Shown: positions 14,985-24,215 of the stretch, piece by piece
How positions within the stretch are numbered: the first letter of the stretch is position 1
How the letters are laid out: each line of letters opens with the position of its first letter
Assembly (NCBI GenBank): GCA_002425685.1
Contig: DIMS01000111.1
Location: 1 to 43,211 of the forward strand
Origin: Synergistaceae bacterium UBA5560
GTDB lineage: Bacteria > Synergistota > Synergistia > Synergistales > Aminiphilaceae
Reading direction: 5' to 3'
Length of the DNA stretch: 43,211 bases
Made by a program: the position numbers and the translations under genes
The notes under the pieces: generated by a model
Databases searched by the model: none
What the model saw: only the letters and a program-made list of their open reading frames with translations
What the model was told of the DNA's origin: nothing

Positions 14985-17318
14985 TTACCGGAGCAGTGAC
15001 AGAACTGCCTGCGGCAGCTGATTGGCCTGGGCAAGCATGGAATTGCCCGCCTGCATCAGAATGTTGAGTCGCGTGAAGTTCATCATTTCCTGGGCCATGT
15101 CGAGGTCCCGGATGCGGCTCTCCGCTGCGCTCAGGTTCTGGCTCGCCACGGTGAGGTTGTTGATGGTGTGCTCCAGGCGGTTCTGGTAGGCGCCGAGATT
15201 GGCCCGCTGGCTGGAAACGCGGTCGATGGCGCTGTCGATGACCGTAATGGAGCGCGCCGCGGACTCGCGGTCGGTGACGAGCACATTGTGCACACCCAAC
15301 GCACGAGCACCCATGTCACCGATGTCGATGCCCATGTCCTCCTTCTCGTTGGCGCCGATCTGGAAGACCGTGGTGTTGTCCGCCAAGTGGAGCGTGGTCT
15401 CGTAGACGTCCGTATCTCGGGTGAGGATGTAGTTCTTCGACGCCTCAGAATAGGTCACCTTGATGTTCGCCATGGGGTCGAACTCCACATCCACGTTCTT
15501 GTGCACCACGCCGTAAAGCATGTTCCCCGTGACCTTCACGTTGGAAACAACCGTGTTGCCGCTGTGGGCATCCTGGACGGTGGCGCGGAAATCCGTCTCC
15601 GAGGCCTTCTGGATGACGTTGAGGCTCAGGGCCTTCACCACGTCCTCGTCACCGGCGAAGTTGAGGCGTCCCGCCGCACCGGGAACGATGGAGCGGATGA
15701 CGAAGGTACCTTCCACCGACATGACCGTTCCATCGACTTCCTCGCCGCCGCCGACGAAGGTGACGAAGTTGTCCGCATCGCCGGGCGTGTCGAGGTACTT
15801 CACCTGGTTGAGACCGAAGGCGATGGCGTTGTTCAGCTTGAGGGCCACGTCGTTGAGCGTGTCCGTGGAGTTGAGCGTCACCGTCGTCTGGGTTCCGTCC
15901 CCCTGGGTCAGGGTCAGTGTCTGGGGGTCCTCCAGGAGGAAACGTCCGTTGGCATCCCAGAACTTGTCCAGGTCACGCAGTTTCACGTCGCCCTCGGCAA
16001 CCTGCCCGACATAGGCCGCCTCAAAGGCGACGAGAGCCGGAGCCGAGCCAAAGCCGGTACCGATGTTGAAGGCGGTGGTGAAGCCGATGACGATATCGGA
16101 TTCGAAGAGTTTCCCGTTCGCCGTGTTGAGATAGAAGGAGCGGAAATGGACATCCTTGTTGGCCATGGCCGTGGCCTGCACATTGTAGAAGCGATCGAGC
16201 TGGGCACCGCTCCAGTAGCCTTCCCATCCGGTATTGAGCGTCGCCGTCACGATGAGCGCCACGTCGGCATTCCCCGTCGAGCCGGCGATGTGCACGACCA
16301 TTCTGCCGCCCACCTCGAAATTCTGCACGGCGGTCATCTCAATGGCGGATCCGAAGGTGAAGCCGAGGGCCGTGTAGGCGGTCATGGTGGAGGCGGCGTT
16401 GAGGACGAAGTTCTCATCCACCTTCGTGCTCACCGCACCGGAGATGGAAATGAAGTTCGCCACCACGCGAAGCTTGACCGTCTCGGAGGCGGTGTCCACG
16501 GTGATGACCTCGAAACTCAGGCTCACGGCTCCTGCCGTAAGATCCGTTGCGGCCGTCCCGAAGACGGAGGTCAGCGTTCCGACATTGTACTGCTGGAATT
16601 CGATTGTTCCGCTGACCGGCGTCATGTTCCGCAGGACCTTGTAATTTCCGGCGGGGAGATTGTCCACCGCGACCTTGCGGGCTCCGAGCTGTTCGTTGAG
16701 TCCCACGTTCATGATGACGTTCTCGTGCTTGATCTTGAAGACGTCGCTCTTCTGCACCTCCGCCTCGCCGGGATTAGCGGTGATGCGGATAACGTAGTTC
16801 CCTTCGGCGGCGTTCTTCTGGCCGAACTGGTCGATCTCCCGCAGGGCTCCGCGGACAAAGGCCTTTGTCTCGAGTTTGTCCGAGGACCAGAGCACGGAGG
16901 CGCTTCCGTCAAGGAGCTTCTTCTTGTTGAACTGGGTGGTGGTGGAGATGCGATCGATCTCTTCCTTGAGCTGGTCGATTTCGAGTTGGATGTAGCTGCG
17001 ATCCTGGCTGGTCAGCGTGTCGTTCGCCGCCTGGACGGAAAGCTCCCGCATGCGCTGCAGAATGGAATGCGTTTCATTGAGGGCACCTTCCGCCGTCTGA
17101 ATCATCGAAATGCCGTCCTGGGAATTGCGGACGGCCTGATCCAGACCACGAACCTGCGCACGCATCTTTTCGGAGATCGCAAGCCCTGCAGCATCATCCG
17201 CAGCGCCGTTGATACGCAATCCGGTGGAAAGCTTGTTGATCGATTTCTGGAGCGCCGAATTTGTGGAATTAAGGGAATTGTACGCGAACAACGCAGGAAT
17301 ATTATGGTAGACTCTCAT
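14985..17318 (-). CDS. Flagellin, enlarged (777 residues)
   Basis: The filament subunit. The N-terminal D0/D1 region (about residues 1-145) is standard: MRVYHNIPALFAYNSLN, KSINKLSTGLRINGAADDAAGLAISEKMRAQ, and SMIQTAEGALNETHSILQRMRELSVQ. The C-terminal D1/D0 region (last 90 residues) has RVSSQRANLGAYQNRLEHTINNL and ends AGNSMLAQANQLPQAVLSLLR. Between them are about 540 Val/Thr/Ala-rich residues, beta-sheet-like surface domains, including a flagellin IN-type segment (DTLNDVALKLNNAI onward, then RLNFAGDEDVVKALSLN). This is well above the roughly 270-500 residues of many flagellins. AAGGAGG stands 10 bases before the ATG. It has a sigma-28-like promoter and CsrA sites upstream and a terminator downstream. 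The neighbouring Maf and nonulosonate genes suggest it is glycosylated. Confidence 0.95.
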   Translation of the reverse strand: MRVYHNIPALFAYNSLNSTNSALQKSINKLSTGLRINGAADDAAGLAISEKMRAQVRGLDQAVRNSQDGISMIQTAEGALNETHSILQRMRELSVQAANDTLTSQDRSYIQLEIDQLKEEIDRISTTTQFNKKKLLDGSASVLWSSDKLETKAFVRGALREIDQFGQKNAAEGNYVIRITANPGEAEVQKSDVFKIKHENVIMNVGLNEQLGARKVAVDNLPAGNYKVLRNMTPVSGTIEFQQYNVGTLTSVFGTAATDLTAGAVSLSFEVITVDTASETVKLRVVANFISISGAVSTKVDENFVLNAASTMTAYTALGFTFGSAIEMTAVQNFEVGGRMVVHIAGSTGNADVALIVTATLNTGWEGYWSGAQLDRFYNVQATAMANKDVHFRSFYLNTANGKLFESDIVIGFTTAFNIGTGFGSAPALVAFEAAYVGQVAEGDVKLRDLDKFWDANGRFLLEDPQTLTLTQGDGTQTTVTLNSTDTLNDVALKLNNAIAFGLNQVKYLDTPGDADNFVTFVGGGEEVDGTVMSVEGTFVIRSIVPGAAGRLNFAGDEDVVKALSLNVIQKASETDFRATVQDAHSGNTVVSNVKVTGNMLYGVVHKNVDVEFDPMANIKVTYSEASKNYILTRDTDVYETTLHLADNTTVFQIGANEKEDMGIDIGDMGARALGVHNVLVTDRESAARSITVIDSAIDRVSSQRANLGAYQNRLEHTINNLTVASQNLSAAESRIRDLDMAQEMMNFTRLNILMQAGNSMLAQANQLPQAVLSLLR

Positions 17319-17326
17319 TTTCGTTC

Positions 17327-17356
17327 AACCTCCTTGTCATGTTCCGGACATCCATG
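17327..17356 (-). promoter_or_regulatory. Two CsrA-type sites in the flagellin leader
   Basis: On the minus strand ACAAGGAGGTT (17327-17337) covers the flagellin ribosome-binding site and matches the CsrA consensus core ACARGGA. A second site, CATGGATGT (17348-17356), lies 11 bases upstream and matches ARGGAUGU except for one base. Paired GGA sites with one on the Shine-Dalgarno are the arrangement by which CsrA blocks flagellin translation in B. subtilis. csrA and its antagonist fliW are about 3 kb upstream. Binding is inferred from sequence. Confidence 0.6.
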
Positions 17357-17458
17357 CCCAGTGAACACTTATGCCACACACACGCTTCTTTTGTCGCTCT
17401 CCCGCTGTTCTTTTTCGGCACCCCCTCCTTCCCAAAAAGATATACGCCTCTGTCTGTC

Positions 17459-17485
17459 TTTTCGGCGAATCAGACGGAAAACTTT
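17459..17485 (-). promoter_or_regulatory. Sigma-28-type promoter for flagellin
   Basis: On the minus strand TAAAGTTT (17478-17485) is followed after 12 bases by GCCGAAAA (17459-17466). The -35 matches the sigma-28/FliA consensus TAAAGTTT exactly and the -10 matches GCCGATAA in seven of eight positions; the spacer is one base longer than the usual 11. It overlaps the final codons of the maf gene and leaves a leader of about 135 bases before flagellin. Confidence 0.75.
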
Positions 17486-20211
17486 ACACCCCGTTTTGTC
17501 AGTTCTCCCATGAGCCAGGGCGAGACTTCCATACTGAAAAACGACAGCAGCTCCGTACGCTGGGATAATAAATCCACAACCTCCGCAACCGTCTCGGCGA
17601 TCTCCCGATCTTCTGCACCGTAGCACCGTTCGAGATGAAGACAAAGCCATTCCAAACTCGCCTTTCCTCGTCCGTCCTCCCGCTCGTAAGAACGCACAAC
17701 CAATTGCCACACGGCACGGAATGTCTCAGGAAGGCGCCCTTCGAGAAGATCAATTTCCGCCTTCAGAAGAATTCTCTCAAGTTCTTTCGATGTTTTATCA
17801 AAAATCTGAGAGTCGAAAACATTAGAAAGAAATGTTGCCCATTTTCCGCGTATCTCCTTCAAAAAAGCCTCGTTTTCCGGGGTCTCATCTTCATAGCGCA
17901 GGATATTTCTTGCCGCTTCATACGCCCTGTCAAAGGGGGGAGTGAACGTCAAATCATGCGAGGAGAGCACTGTCGCATAATCCTTCAAAAACGCGACGAT
18001 CTCCTCAACGGACATTTCCACCTCTTCGATTTCGAGTCGCTCCCGAGCCGCATCGGCAAGTACGCAGGCGTATTTCGCCATGCCCTGCTCACGACAGAAC
18101 AGCGCAAGTTGTCGTAAAACCAAGGGAGGCCAACCGTGCAGAACCGGGTCGGAGCGGGCCAGAAGGTTGTTGAGCGCCACTACGGTAATGGCCGTTTCCC
18201 GGTCGTCGAGGTCGTCTTCGGCGAATCTGCGCAGGACTTTTTCCGTGAGTTCCAATGCCTCCGTGTTCTCCAACTCTCGGGTAGTGTAAACAGGGTCGTC
18301 ATTCCCCACATCGAGCCCACGAAGAAGCCATTCCATGGAGGGATATGCATAACGAAACCATTTTCGGAGAAACGCCAGAATACTCCGGTGCCCCTGGAGA
18401 ATGTCCTCCACTGCATTGTGCCACTTTTCCACACTCGCCACGGAATCAAGCCTGCGGGTTTCCCCGAAGACGACACCGCTCAAATGGGTATAGCTCTGAC
18501 CGATGAACGCAAGGGATCGATTTCTGTCATGGAGGCGGTCGAGCAACACCGAAACTTCCGCGGCTCGGGCACGCCGTGCTTCAGGGGAGAGTGCAGCGGC
18601 AACGGCACGGTCCCGCCACGATTCGATCTCGGAAAGCATCGCCTCGGAATGCGCTACGTCGGAAAGGACAGAATCGATCATCATCTGCAGGCGCTTCGCC
18701 TGCTGGCGTTTGTCCTTTTCTGCGATCAGCCGCCGTGCCAGCGCCGCCGGAAGCGCATCGGGTGAAAAGGGTGCCGCAGAAGCGGCGAATTTGTCGAGAA
18801 ATTCCCGAAAGGTCATAACGATGCTTCCCTGAATGAGCGCTCCGCCCTCGGTACAGTCATACAGAGGGACTTTCATGCCCGGAATCATGCTCTCGAACAT
18901 CTTCAGAAACTTGAACCACGAGATCTGAGTCCGAACCATACCTCCGTGGATCCCCGGAACCATGAGTCCCGCCTCTTCACTCCGAGCACGCTCCACGGCG
19001 AGATCGGCCTCCGAGACCGTATCCGCCGCGTGGGACGCGCCATCGTCGCCGTAGGCGAGATCCTGACCGATAAGGGCAACCGCCGAGGCCTTGAAGATCT
19101 CCGCCAGAGACACCGCCATGTGGGAAACGGATGCCCCAGAGGGAATGAGATCGCCTCCGAACAGGTTATTCACAATCCACTGATCAAGTGCAAGCTCCGC
19201 CTTGCCCACCACCGCCACGGGTCCTGGCCAACAGCCGATGACCTGCTGGGGACACACGGACTGCGCGACGAGCAGAATATCCCGACACTCGTCCCTGTGG
19301 TTTTCAACAAGTGGACTGAAATTTCGGGCGTACATCTCCTGGGGGCGTTCCATACTGGTGACGATATGGGGGCGGATGCCGATCTTGAGGAGTTTTTTCA
19401 CCGCGCTGTCCGCAGCGACGATGACACAGGAAGTGGCGTATTCCTTGAGCAAATGCACGTTTTTCTCGAGGGATGGACCGGATGCGACGGAGACGAAGGG
19501 ACGCCCCTCGTAGGGACCGATAAAATCAACGAGCCGCGGGCCATTTATTACCCATGGGGACATCAGGCACATGTTGCGGATACCAAGCAACGTGTCTTCG
19601 GCAGTATTTCCCAAAAATTCCACATAAAGGCGAACAGTTTCCCAAAATTCCTTAATGGCTGTATCAAACTTTTTGCGAAAAGCCTCGTTTTCACCAGCAT
19701 GCACTGCCGTACAGGCCTCGTTCACCATGAAAACTCCCAGGGGACGGATATTGACATCCAACGCTTCCGTAGAGAGGGTTCGGTCCTCTCCCGTGAAAAA
19801 ACTGATGCGGCATGCGCTGGGCAACGCCGCGTAGACCGATGTGGTGGACAAGGTGTGCACGAGGAGTTCTTCGCTGGGCTCCACCACCACAACGGCGAGG
19901 GCGTTTCTGTCAAGCTTGCGCAGCAGGCGGAACAGATAGGGAGGAAAGCCGACTCCATGGGCAACCACCACATTTTTCCTGCCGAGCTCCTCGGGGAAAA
20001 GCGATTCGGCCTTCTGGAAGAACGGCACATCCCCATCCCCACCAAAGCCACGAATCCAGAGCCCCTGTGCCGTCTCCTTTACGGAAGGGGTTCTGCCTTC
20101 TTCTTCCATCAATGCCCTGCGACACTGCAACCGCACCGCCAACTGGGGCTGAAACCGTCTGAGATGTTTCAGATTATGTTCCCAAACCTGCGTTTCTCCT
20201 GGCAAGCACAT
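17470..20211 (-). CDS. Maf-type flagellin glycosyltransferase (DUF115/MptE-like)
   Basis: A 913-residue motility accessory factor. Maf proteins transfer nonulosonic acids such as pseudaminate from CMP-sugars to flagellin in the cytoplasm. The core (about residues 235-450) shows the DUF115 signature: FVSVASGPSLEKNV, CVIVAADSAVKKLLKIGIRPHIVTSMER, IPSGASVSHMAVSLAEIFKASAVALIGQDLAYGDDGASHA. The segment before it is the usual N-terminal Rossmann-like part (VVVAHGVGFPPYLFRLLRKL, AVVVVEPSEELL). About 400 mostly helical, charged residues follow, a C-terminal extension of unknown role. AAGGGATGAG precedes the ATG. It follows csrA by 18 bases, and its 3' end carries the flagellin promoter. Position beside flagellin and a nonulosonate cluster makes flagellin the likely acceptor. 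Confidence 0.85.
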   Translation of the reverse strand: MCLPGETQVWEHNLKHLRRFQPQLAVRLQCRRALMEEEGRTPSVKETAQGLWIRGFGGDGDVPFFQKAESLFPEELGRKNVVVAHGVGFPPYLFRLLRKLDRNALAVVVVEPSEELLVHTLSTTSVYAALPSACRISFFTGEDRTLSTEALDVNIRPLGVFMVNEACTAVHAGENEAFRKKFDTAIKEFWETVRLYVEFLGNTAEDTLLGIRNMCLMSPWVINGPRLVDFIGPYEGRPFVSVASGPSLEKNVHLLKEYATSCVIVAADSAVKKLLKIGIRPHIVTSMERPQEMYARNFSPLVENHRDECRDILLVAQSVCPQQVIGCWPGPVAVVGKAELALDQWIVNNLFGGDLIPSGASVSHMAVSLAEIFKASAVALIGQDLAYGDDGASHAADTVSEADLAVERARSEEAGLMVPGIHGGMVRTQISWFKFLKMFESMIPGMKVPLYDCTEGGALIQGSIVMTFREFLDKFAASAAPFSPDALPAALARRLIAEKDKRQQAKRLQMMIDSVLSDVAHSEAMLSEIESWRDRAVAAALSPEARRARAAEVSVLLDRLHDRNRSLAFIGQSYTHLSGVVFGETRRLDSVASVEKWHNAVEDILQGHRSILAFLRKWFRYAYPSMEWLLRGLDVGNDDPVYTTRELENTEALELTEKVLRRFAEDDLDDRETAITVVALNNLLARSDPVLHGWPPLVLRQLALFCREQGMAKYACVLADAARERLEIEEVEMSVEEIVAFLKDYATVLSSHDLTFTPPFDRAYEAARNILRYEDETPENEAFLKEIRGKWATFLSNVFDSQIFDKTSKELERILLKAEIDLLEGRLPETFRAVWQLVVRSYEREDGRGKASLEWLCLHLERCYGAEDREIAETVAEVVDLLSQRTELLSFFSMEVSPWLMGELTKRGVKFSV

Positions 20212-20229
20212 CTCATCCCTTCTCGAGGA

Positions 20230-20472
20230 CTAGGGAGCAACGTCGTCGTCTTTGCGGGGAAACAACTTTTCAAGAGACACCTTGGGGCTCTGAGCGGCAG
20301 CCTTGATATTCTCTTCCCGGATCTGGTCCCACAGCTCCTTGCGCCATACTCCGATGGAGCGGGGAGCATTGATGCCGAGCCGCACCGAATCCCCCCGCGT
20401 TTCGATGACAGTGATCTCGATCTCCTCGCCGATGACGAGCCCTTCTCCAACTTTGCGCGTGAGGACGAGCAC
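20230..20472 (-). CDS. csrA: Carbon storage / translational regulator CsrA
   Basis: An 80-residue CsrA, a dimeric RNA-binding protein that represses translation by covering GGA sites. MLVLTRKVGEGLVIGEEIEITVIETRGDSVRLGINAP and the RNA-contacting VWRKEL are all conserved. The C-terminal tail after residue 55 (KAAAQSPKVSLEKLFPRK) is longer than in the 61-residue E. coli protein. The GTG start abuts the fliW stop (TAG-GTG) with GAGGAGG upstream, so the pair is translationally coupled. A flagellin-leader target is present in the same window. Confidence 0.95.
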   Translation of the reverse strand: MLVLTRKVGEGLVIGEEIEITVIETRGDSVRLGINAPRSIGVWRKELWDQIREENIKAAAQSPKVSLEKLFPRKDDDVAP

Positions 20473-21039
20473 CTAGGCCTCCTCCTCTCCGGCAGGAGTG
20501 GTGCAGGAGTCTTTCCGACCACCACCCGTGGGAGGAACGGTTTCAGAGGATGTCGCCCCGGCCTCTTCGGCGGAGCCCCGGCTCGCCTGGGCCTCGCAAG
20601 AGGCCCGCACGGCGTCGGAGAGAACGAAGGCCCGCATGGAATACTCGTCGTTGGCGCAGATGACCTGCTTGGCAAGACGCTTTTTGACGTTCACCACGAT
20701 GGGCGCCCGCAGGTTGGCAGTCATGTTCCATGGCGCATCGGGGGGAATGGAGACGACCGCCATGGTGCTCAGATCACCGTCGTCGTCAACGGACAGATCC
20801 TCAAGATCCCCGGCGACGATTTTCGCATTGTATTCGGGCAGCACCGCCTGAGGCGGCATGACCGGCAGGGCGATGGCTTCATCCGAAAGGCTCTGAAGCC
20901 ATTTGATGGGGTTCTCGTCCTCGCCGGCAAGAATCCATTCGTAATGATCGTAGAAACCGGGTATGCCCTTGGGGAAATGAAGGACATCCTCATCGTTTAC
21001 GGAGAGAACACCGAATCGTGTTGTTGTTACCGTTTTCAC
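20473..21039 (-). CDS. fliW: Flagellar assembly factor FliW
   Basis: A 188-residue FliW, which binds CsrA and is released from it by flagellin, tying flagellin synthesis to export. The family start TTRFGVLSVNDEDVLHFPKGIPGFYDHYEW is clear, as are the later TMAVVSIPPDAPWNMTANLRAPIVVNVKKRLAKQVI and DEYSMRAFV. The last 40 or so residues (Ser/Gly/Glu/Thr-rich, ending PAGEEEA) extend past the usual length of about 130-155 and look disordered. The GTG start at 21039 has GAGGTG seven bases upstream. It abuts csrA. Confidence 0.95.
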   Translation of the reverse strand: MKTVTTTRFGVLSVNDEDVLHFPKGIPGFYDHYEWILAGEDENPIKWLQSLSDEAIALPVMPPQAVLPEYNAKIVAGDLEDLSVDDDGDLSTMAVVSIPPDAPWNMTANLRAPIVVNVKKRLAKQVICANDEYSMRAFVLSDAVRASCEAQASRGSAEEAGATSSETVPPTGGGRKDSCTTPAGEEEA

Positions 21040-21122
21040 ATCATTTCACCTCGTCATTGACTCGCTGGAAAGAAAAATCCATTCCCGATGAATCCACGGC
21101 CAGGAAACAGCCACTCTTAAGA

Positions 21123-24100
21123 TCAGCTCAGGAAATCCACGAGCGAGGGTTGAATGATGCGGGCAATCACGGCGAGGCTCGCGGAATAGATCGACTGGGC
21201 CATCTGGAACCTGGTGACGGCATCGGCGAGGTCCGTGTCGGCCACCTTGCTCTGCAGGTCCGTGAGCGAGATGTTGTTCATCTTCAAACGGGACTGGCTG
21301 GTCTCGTAGCGGTTCATGAGTGCTCCCGTGGCGGTGCGCTGCCGCAGGAGATTGTCCATGAAATCATCGATCTTCCCCAGGAGGGAATGACCGATTCCCT
21401 CGCGGTCCTCGGCCTTTGTCGCAGCGATAAGGTCATCAAGCAGGCCGAAGAAATCCGTCTGACGCTGATTTGTCGCCGTGCGTACCGTCACGTTCTGGGT
21501 GTAGGGGCTCGTGTTAGGCAGGGGGCCGTTGCGCACCGCCGTGGTTTGAACGCCCCCTCCCGTAAGGATCGTCGCACCGCCGGCGTTCGCCACCTCAACA
21601 CGATAGCCTCGGTCGGAAACGATGGCCAGGAATTCGTTGCCTCCATCGGTCAAGAGCTCCGCCCGGAGGTCCTGCCCCTGGAAACGGCTGTTGATGGCGG
21701 CCACGAGATCGTTGTTGTCCACCACCCCGGACTGGTCGAAATCGCGAATCTGGGACAGGTCGATGGAATGGGTGTAGCCGTTGACCGTGATCTCCAGGTT
21801 GCCCACCGCAGGGAACGGAGCAGCCGCAAGCTCCGCTCGGACGGTGTTATCGATCTGGAGAAACTGTGCGGCACCCCCGGAGACATCGAGCACGGAGACG
21901 GGAGAGCCGTCCTTGGCGGCGAAAGAGAGCTGCACGTTCCCCGGATTGTCGAGATCCGTGTCCACGAAGGAGACGTCGAGCCAATCGCCCGCGTTCAGAC
22001 GGACCTTCTCCGCGATCATCTGGGGGGTATCCGTGGCAAGAACCGCGATTTCCACGGACCGTCCGAGAGTGCTGATACGGAACGTTCCCGCGTTCGCCGC
22101 CCCCACCGGTCCGTCCGCAACGGTTCCGCCGATGAGCCCCGTCTGGAGGCCGGTTTGAATGGCGATGCCGCCACTGTACTCGTCGGCCTTCAGCTCCGGA
22201 TCCCCGAAGGGAAGGTCCACAATGCGCAAAGGTTCCCCCGTCTTAGCATAAAGGACGAACTGCCCCCCGCCGAGATCGTCCGTGCCGAGTAAACGTCCTC
22301 CGTACTGCTCGTTCACCTGACGGACGATCTCCTCGGCGACCTTGACACCGTCCAGGTTGTTCAGGGCATCGGCGACATCTTCCCGGTACAGTTTGACCTT
22401 GAACTCCTTGTCCCCCACGGTGACGCTCACGAGGGCAGGAAGGTTTTCGTCCAGAGCGGCTCCGGTGGGAAAGGTACCGCCGGTGATGCCTTTCGTCACG
22501 GTGCTGACGCCGAGCTGTGCCGCATAGTCCGCACCGGCCGTGGTATTTTTGTCGTAGAGCGTCAGAGCCTGACCGTCTTTCGTGCGGAGAACGAGGCGCT
22601 TCGTCGCGTTTTCCGCGTTTGTTCCTCCCGCAACGCCAGGGGGCAAACCCTGATCCTGTTCATCCGTCTCCACCGTCACCTCAAGCCAGCTTCCCGCCAC
22701 GTTCCTGATGCGCGTGGCAAGCTCTTCCAGCGTCAGATCCGGATCGTCGTTGATGATGACTTCCGCCCGGTTGTTGCCGCTCTCCAACCGCCAATAAAGC
22801 TCCTGGCCGGCACCCGTCGTGTCGAATCCTGTCCAGCCGGCGGCGACCTCGGTGCTCTTTACCGCCGTCTCCATACGGAAAAGGCTCGTGAGATCAATGT
22901 GGCTGTGGTCACTAGGCTTTTCCACCGGGGCGCTCAGCAACTGGAGTTCGGGATCCAAGGGATCGAAGGGCACCGGATCGCCGAAAACCTCCCGAGCGCC
23001 CTCGGAAGCGGTAATGGAAAACTTTTTTCCCGTTTCCTGACTGAAGATGAGAAGTCTCTGATTGCCTCCACCCGTATCGACGACTCGGGCAAGCATTCCT
23101 TCGACATCACTGTTGATTTTTCCGGCGATGACGTCGAGTGTTTCCGTTCCGTCCAGTGCCAGCGTGCTCAATGTTCCGTCGTCCCACGTGAACGTTATCG
23201 TCCCTGCGGCGGAAGGAGTCCAACCGAGGACTCTGTCAATTCCCTCAATTCCCTGCTCCAGGTTTTCAGGATCGGTGGCGGGCCAGGACGTGAGCTGCAC
23301 AGGTTCCCCCGTGTGACTATGGATCTCCAGGCGCTGTACACCCGCCGCCTCGTCCTTGATAACCTGCACGGACACGAGACGCCCCACATCGCCCATGGAC
23401 AAACTCGAATTGATAAGTTGTGCGATCTCGTCGAGGGAGTAGCTGTCGAGTTCGTTGGGGTCGCGGAAGCGATTGTAGTCCGTATCGTCCACTCCGCCGA
23501 TGCTGTCGTCGTCGGTCCATTTCTCCGGAATGAGAACCTTCGCCATGCGATCCCCCACCTGGAACTGGAGAATTTCGCTTCGCCCCGTCCATTCGAAATC
23601 AACGGGAACTTCGACACTCGCCAGGACATACTGCGTCTCGTTCGTGGGAAAGACATCCCGGCCATGCAGGGATACCTGCCCCTCGGAACCGCGCTCGGTC
23701 TCGAAATAGACACGCTGCTCGTTTCCCAGATAGACCACATTGCCGTTCGCGTCGAGCTGAAAGGGGATGACGCTGGTGTTGAGACCGGAGAGGAGATACC
23801 GCCCCTCCACGCTGTAGTTCGCAGTAAGGCGCAGCTCTTCCTTGAGAGATGCCAATTCCTGAGCGATGGCCTCCATATCCACATCCTCGAGGGCGCCGTT
23901 CCCGGCGTAGACCGCGAGTTCGCGGATGCGCTGCACTACCGACGTAACCTGATCGAGAGCCGTTTCCGTGTTCTTGAGCCAGGTGATGCCGTCGTCCATA
24001 TTGCGTACATACTGGACATTCTCGAAGATGGTCGTTCCCAGAGCAAGTTCCCGCGTCACATCCACGGGATTGTCCGAGGGACGGTTGTACAGTTTGCCCG

Positions 24101-24197
24101 AGGACATCTGCTGCTGCAGTTTGAGAAGACGGCTCAGGTTGTTGTGCATGTCCGCCAGAACCGTAGCCTGCATCATGGAATTGGTCACCCGTGGCAT
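21123..24197 (-). CDS. flgL: Flagellar hook-associated protein 3 (FlgL), enlarged
   Basis: A 1024-residue FlgL, the upper of the two hook-filament junction proteins. The N-terminal 150 residues are standard (MPRVTNSMMQATVLADMHNNLSRLLKLQQQMSSGKLYNRPSDNPVDV, then VRNMDDGITWLKNTETALDQVTSVVQRIRELAV). The C-terminus has RYETSQSRLKMNNISLTDLQSKVADTDLADAVTRFQMAQSIYSASLAV. Some 750 residues of repeated beta-rich domains lie between, with IN-type segments (for example TLDVIAGKINSDVEGM). Many FlgL proteins have about 300 residues, so this is more than three times that. GGGGGGAGAG precedes the ATG. It follows flgK by 18 bases. Confidence 0.93.
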   Translation of the reverse strand: MPRVTNSMMQATVLADMHNNLSRLLKLQQQMSSGKLYNRPSDNPVDVTRELALGTTIFENVQYVRNMDDGITWLKNTETALDQVTSVVQRIRELAVYAGNGALEDVDMEAIAQELASLKEELRLTANYSVEGRYLLSGLNTSVIPFQLDANGNVVYLGNEQRVYFETERGSEGQVSLHGRDVFPTNETQYVLASVEVPVDFEWTGRSEILQFQVGDRMAKVLIPEKWTDDDSIGGVDDTDYNRFRDPNELDSYSLDEIAQLINSSLSMGDVGRLVSVQVIKDEAAGVQRLEIHSHTGEPVQLTSWPATDPENLEQGIEGIDRVLGWTPSAAGTITFTWDDGTLSTLALDGTETLDVIAGKINSDVEGMLARVVDTGGGNQRLLIFSQETGKKFSITASEGAREVFGDPVPFDPLDPELQLLSAPVEKPSDHSHIDLTSLFRMETAVKSTEVAAGWTGFDTTGAGQELYWRLESGNNRAEVIINDDPDLTLEELATRIRNVAGSWLEVTVETDEQDQGLPPGVAGGTNAENATKRLVLRTKDGQALTLYDKNTTAGADYAAQLGVSTVTKGITGGTFPTGAALDENLPALVSVTVGDKEFKVKLYREDVADALNNLDGVKVAEEIVRQVNEQYGGRLLGTDDLGGGQFVLYAKTGEPLRIVDLPFGDPELKADEYSGGIAIQTGLQTGLIGGTVADGPVGAANAGTFRISTLGRSVEIAVLATDTPQMIAEKVRLNAGDWLDVSFVDTDLDNPGNVQLSFAAKDGSPVSVLDVSGGAAQFLQIDNTVRAELAAAPFPAVGNLEITVNGYTHSIDLSQIRDFDQSGVVDNNDLVAAINSRFQGQDLRAELLTDGGNEFLAIVSDRGYRVEVANAGGATILTGGGVQTTAVRNGPLPNTSPYTQNVTVRTATNQRQTDFFGLLDDLIAATKAEDREGIGHSLLGKIDDFMDNLLRQRTATGALMNRYETSQSRLKMNNISLTDLQSKVADTDLADAVTRFQMAQSIYSASLAVIARIIQPSLVDFLS

Positions 24198-24215
24198 CTC
24201 TCTCCCCCCTTTGCC

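Noticed and set aside
15168..17513. 781-codon open frame on the plus strand opposite flagellin
   Set aside because: It is antisense to a clear flagellin gene, has no ribosome site and reads as biased Val/Gly/Asp/Arg residues typical of the reverse of GC-rich coding DNA.
18946..21060. 704-codon plus-strand frame opposite maf, csrA and fliW
   Set aside because: It is antisense to three recognisable genes and lacks start signals.
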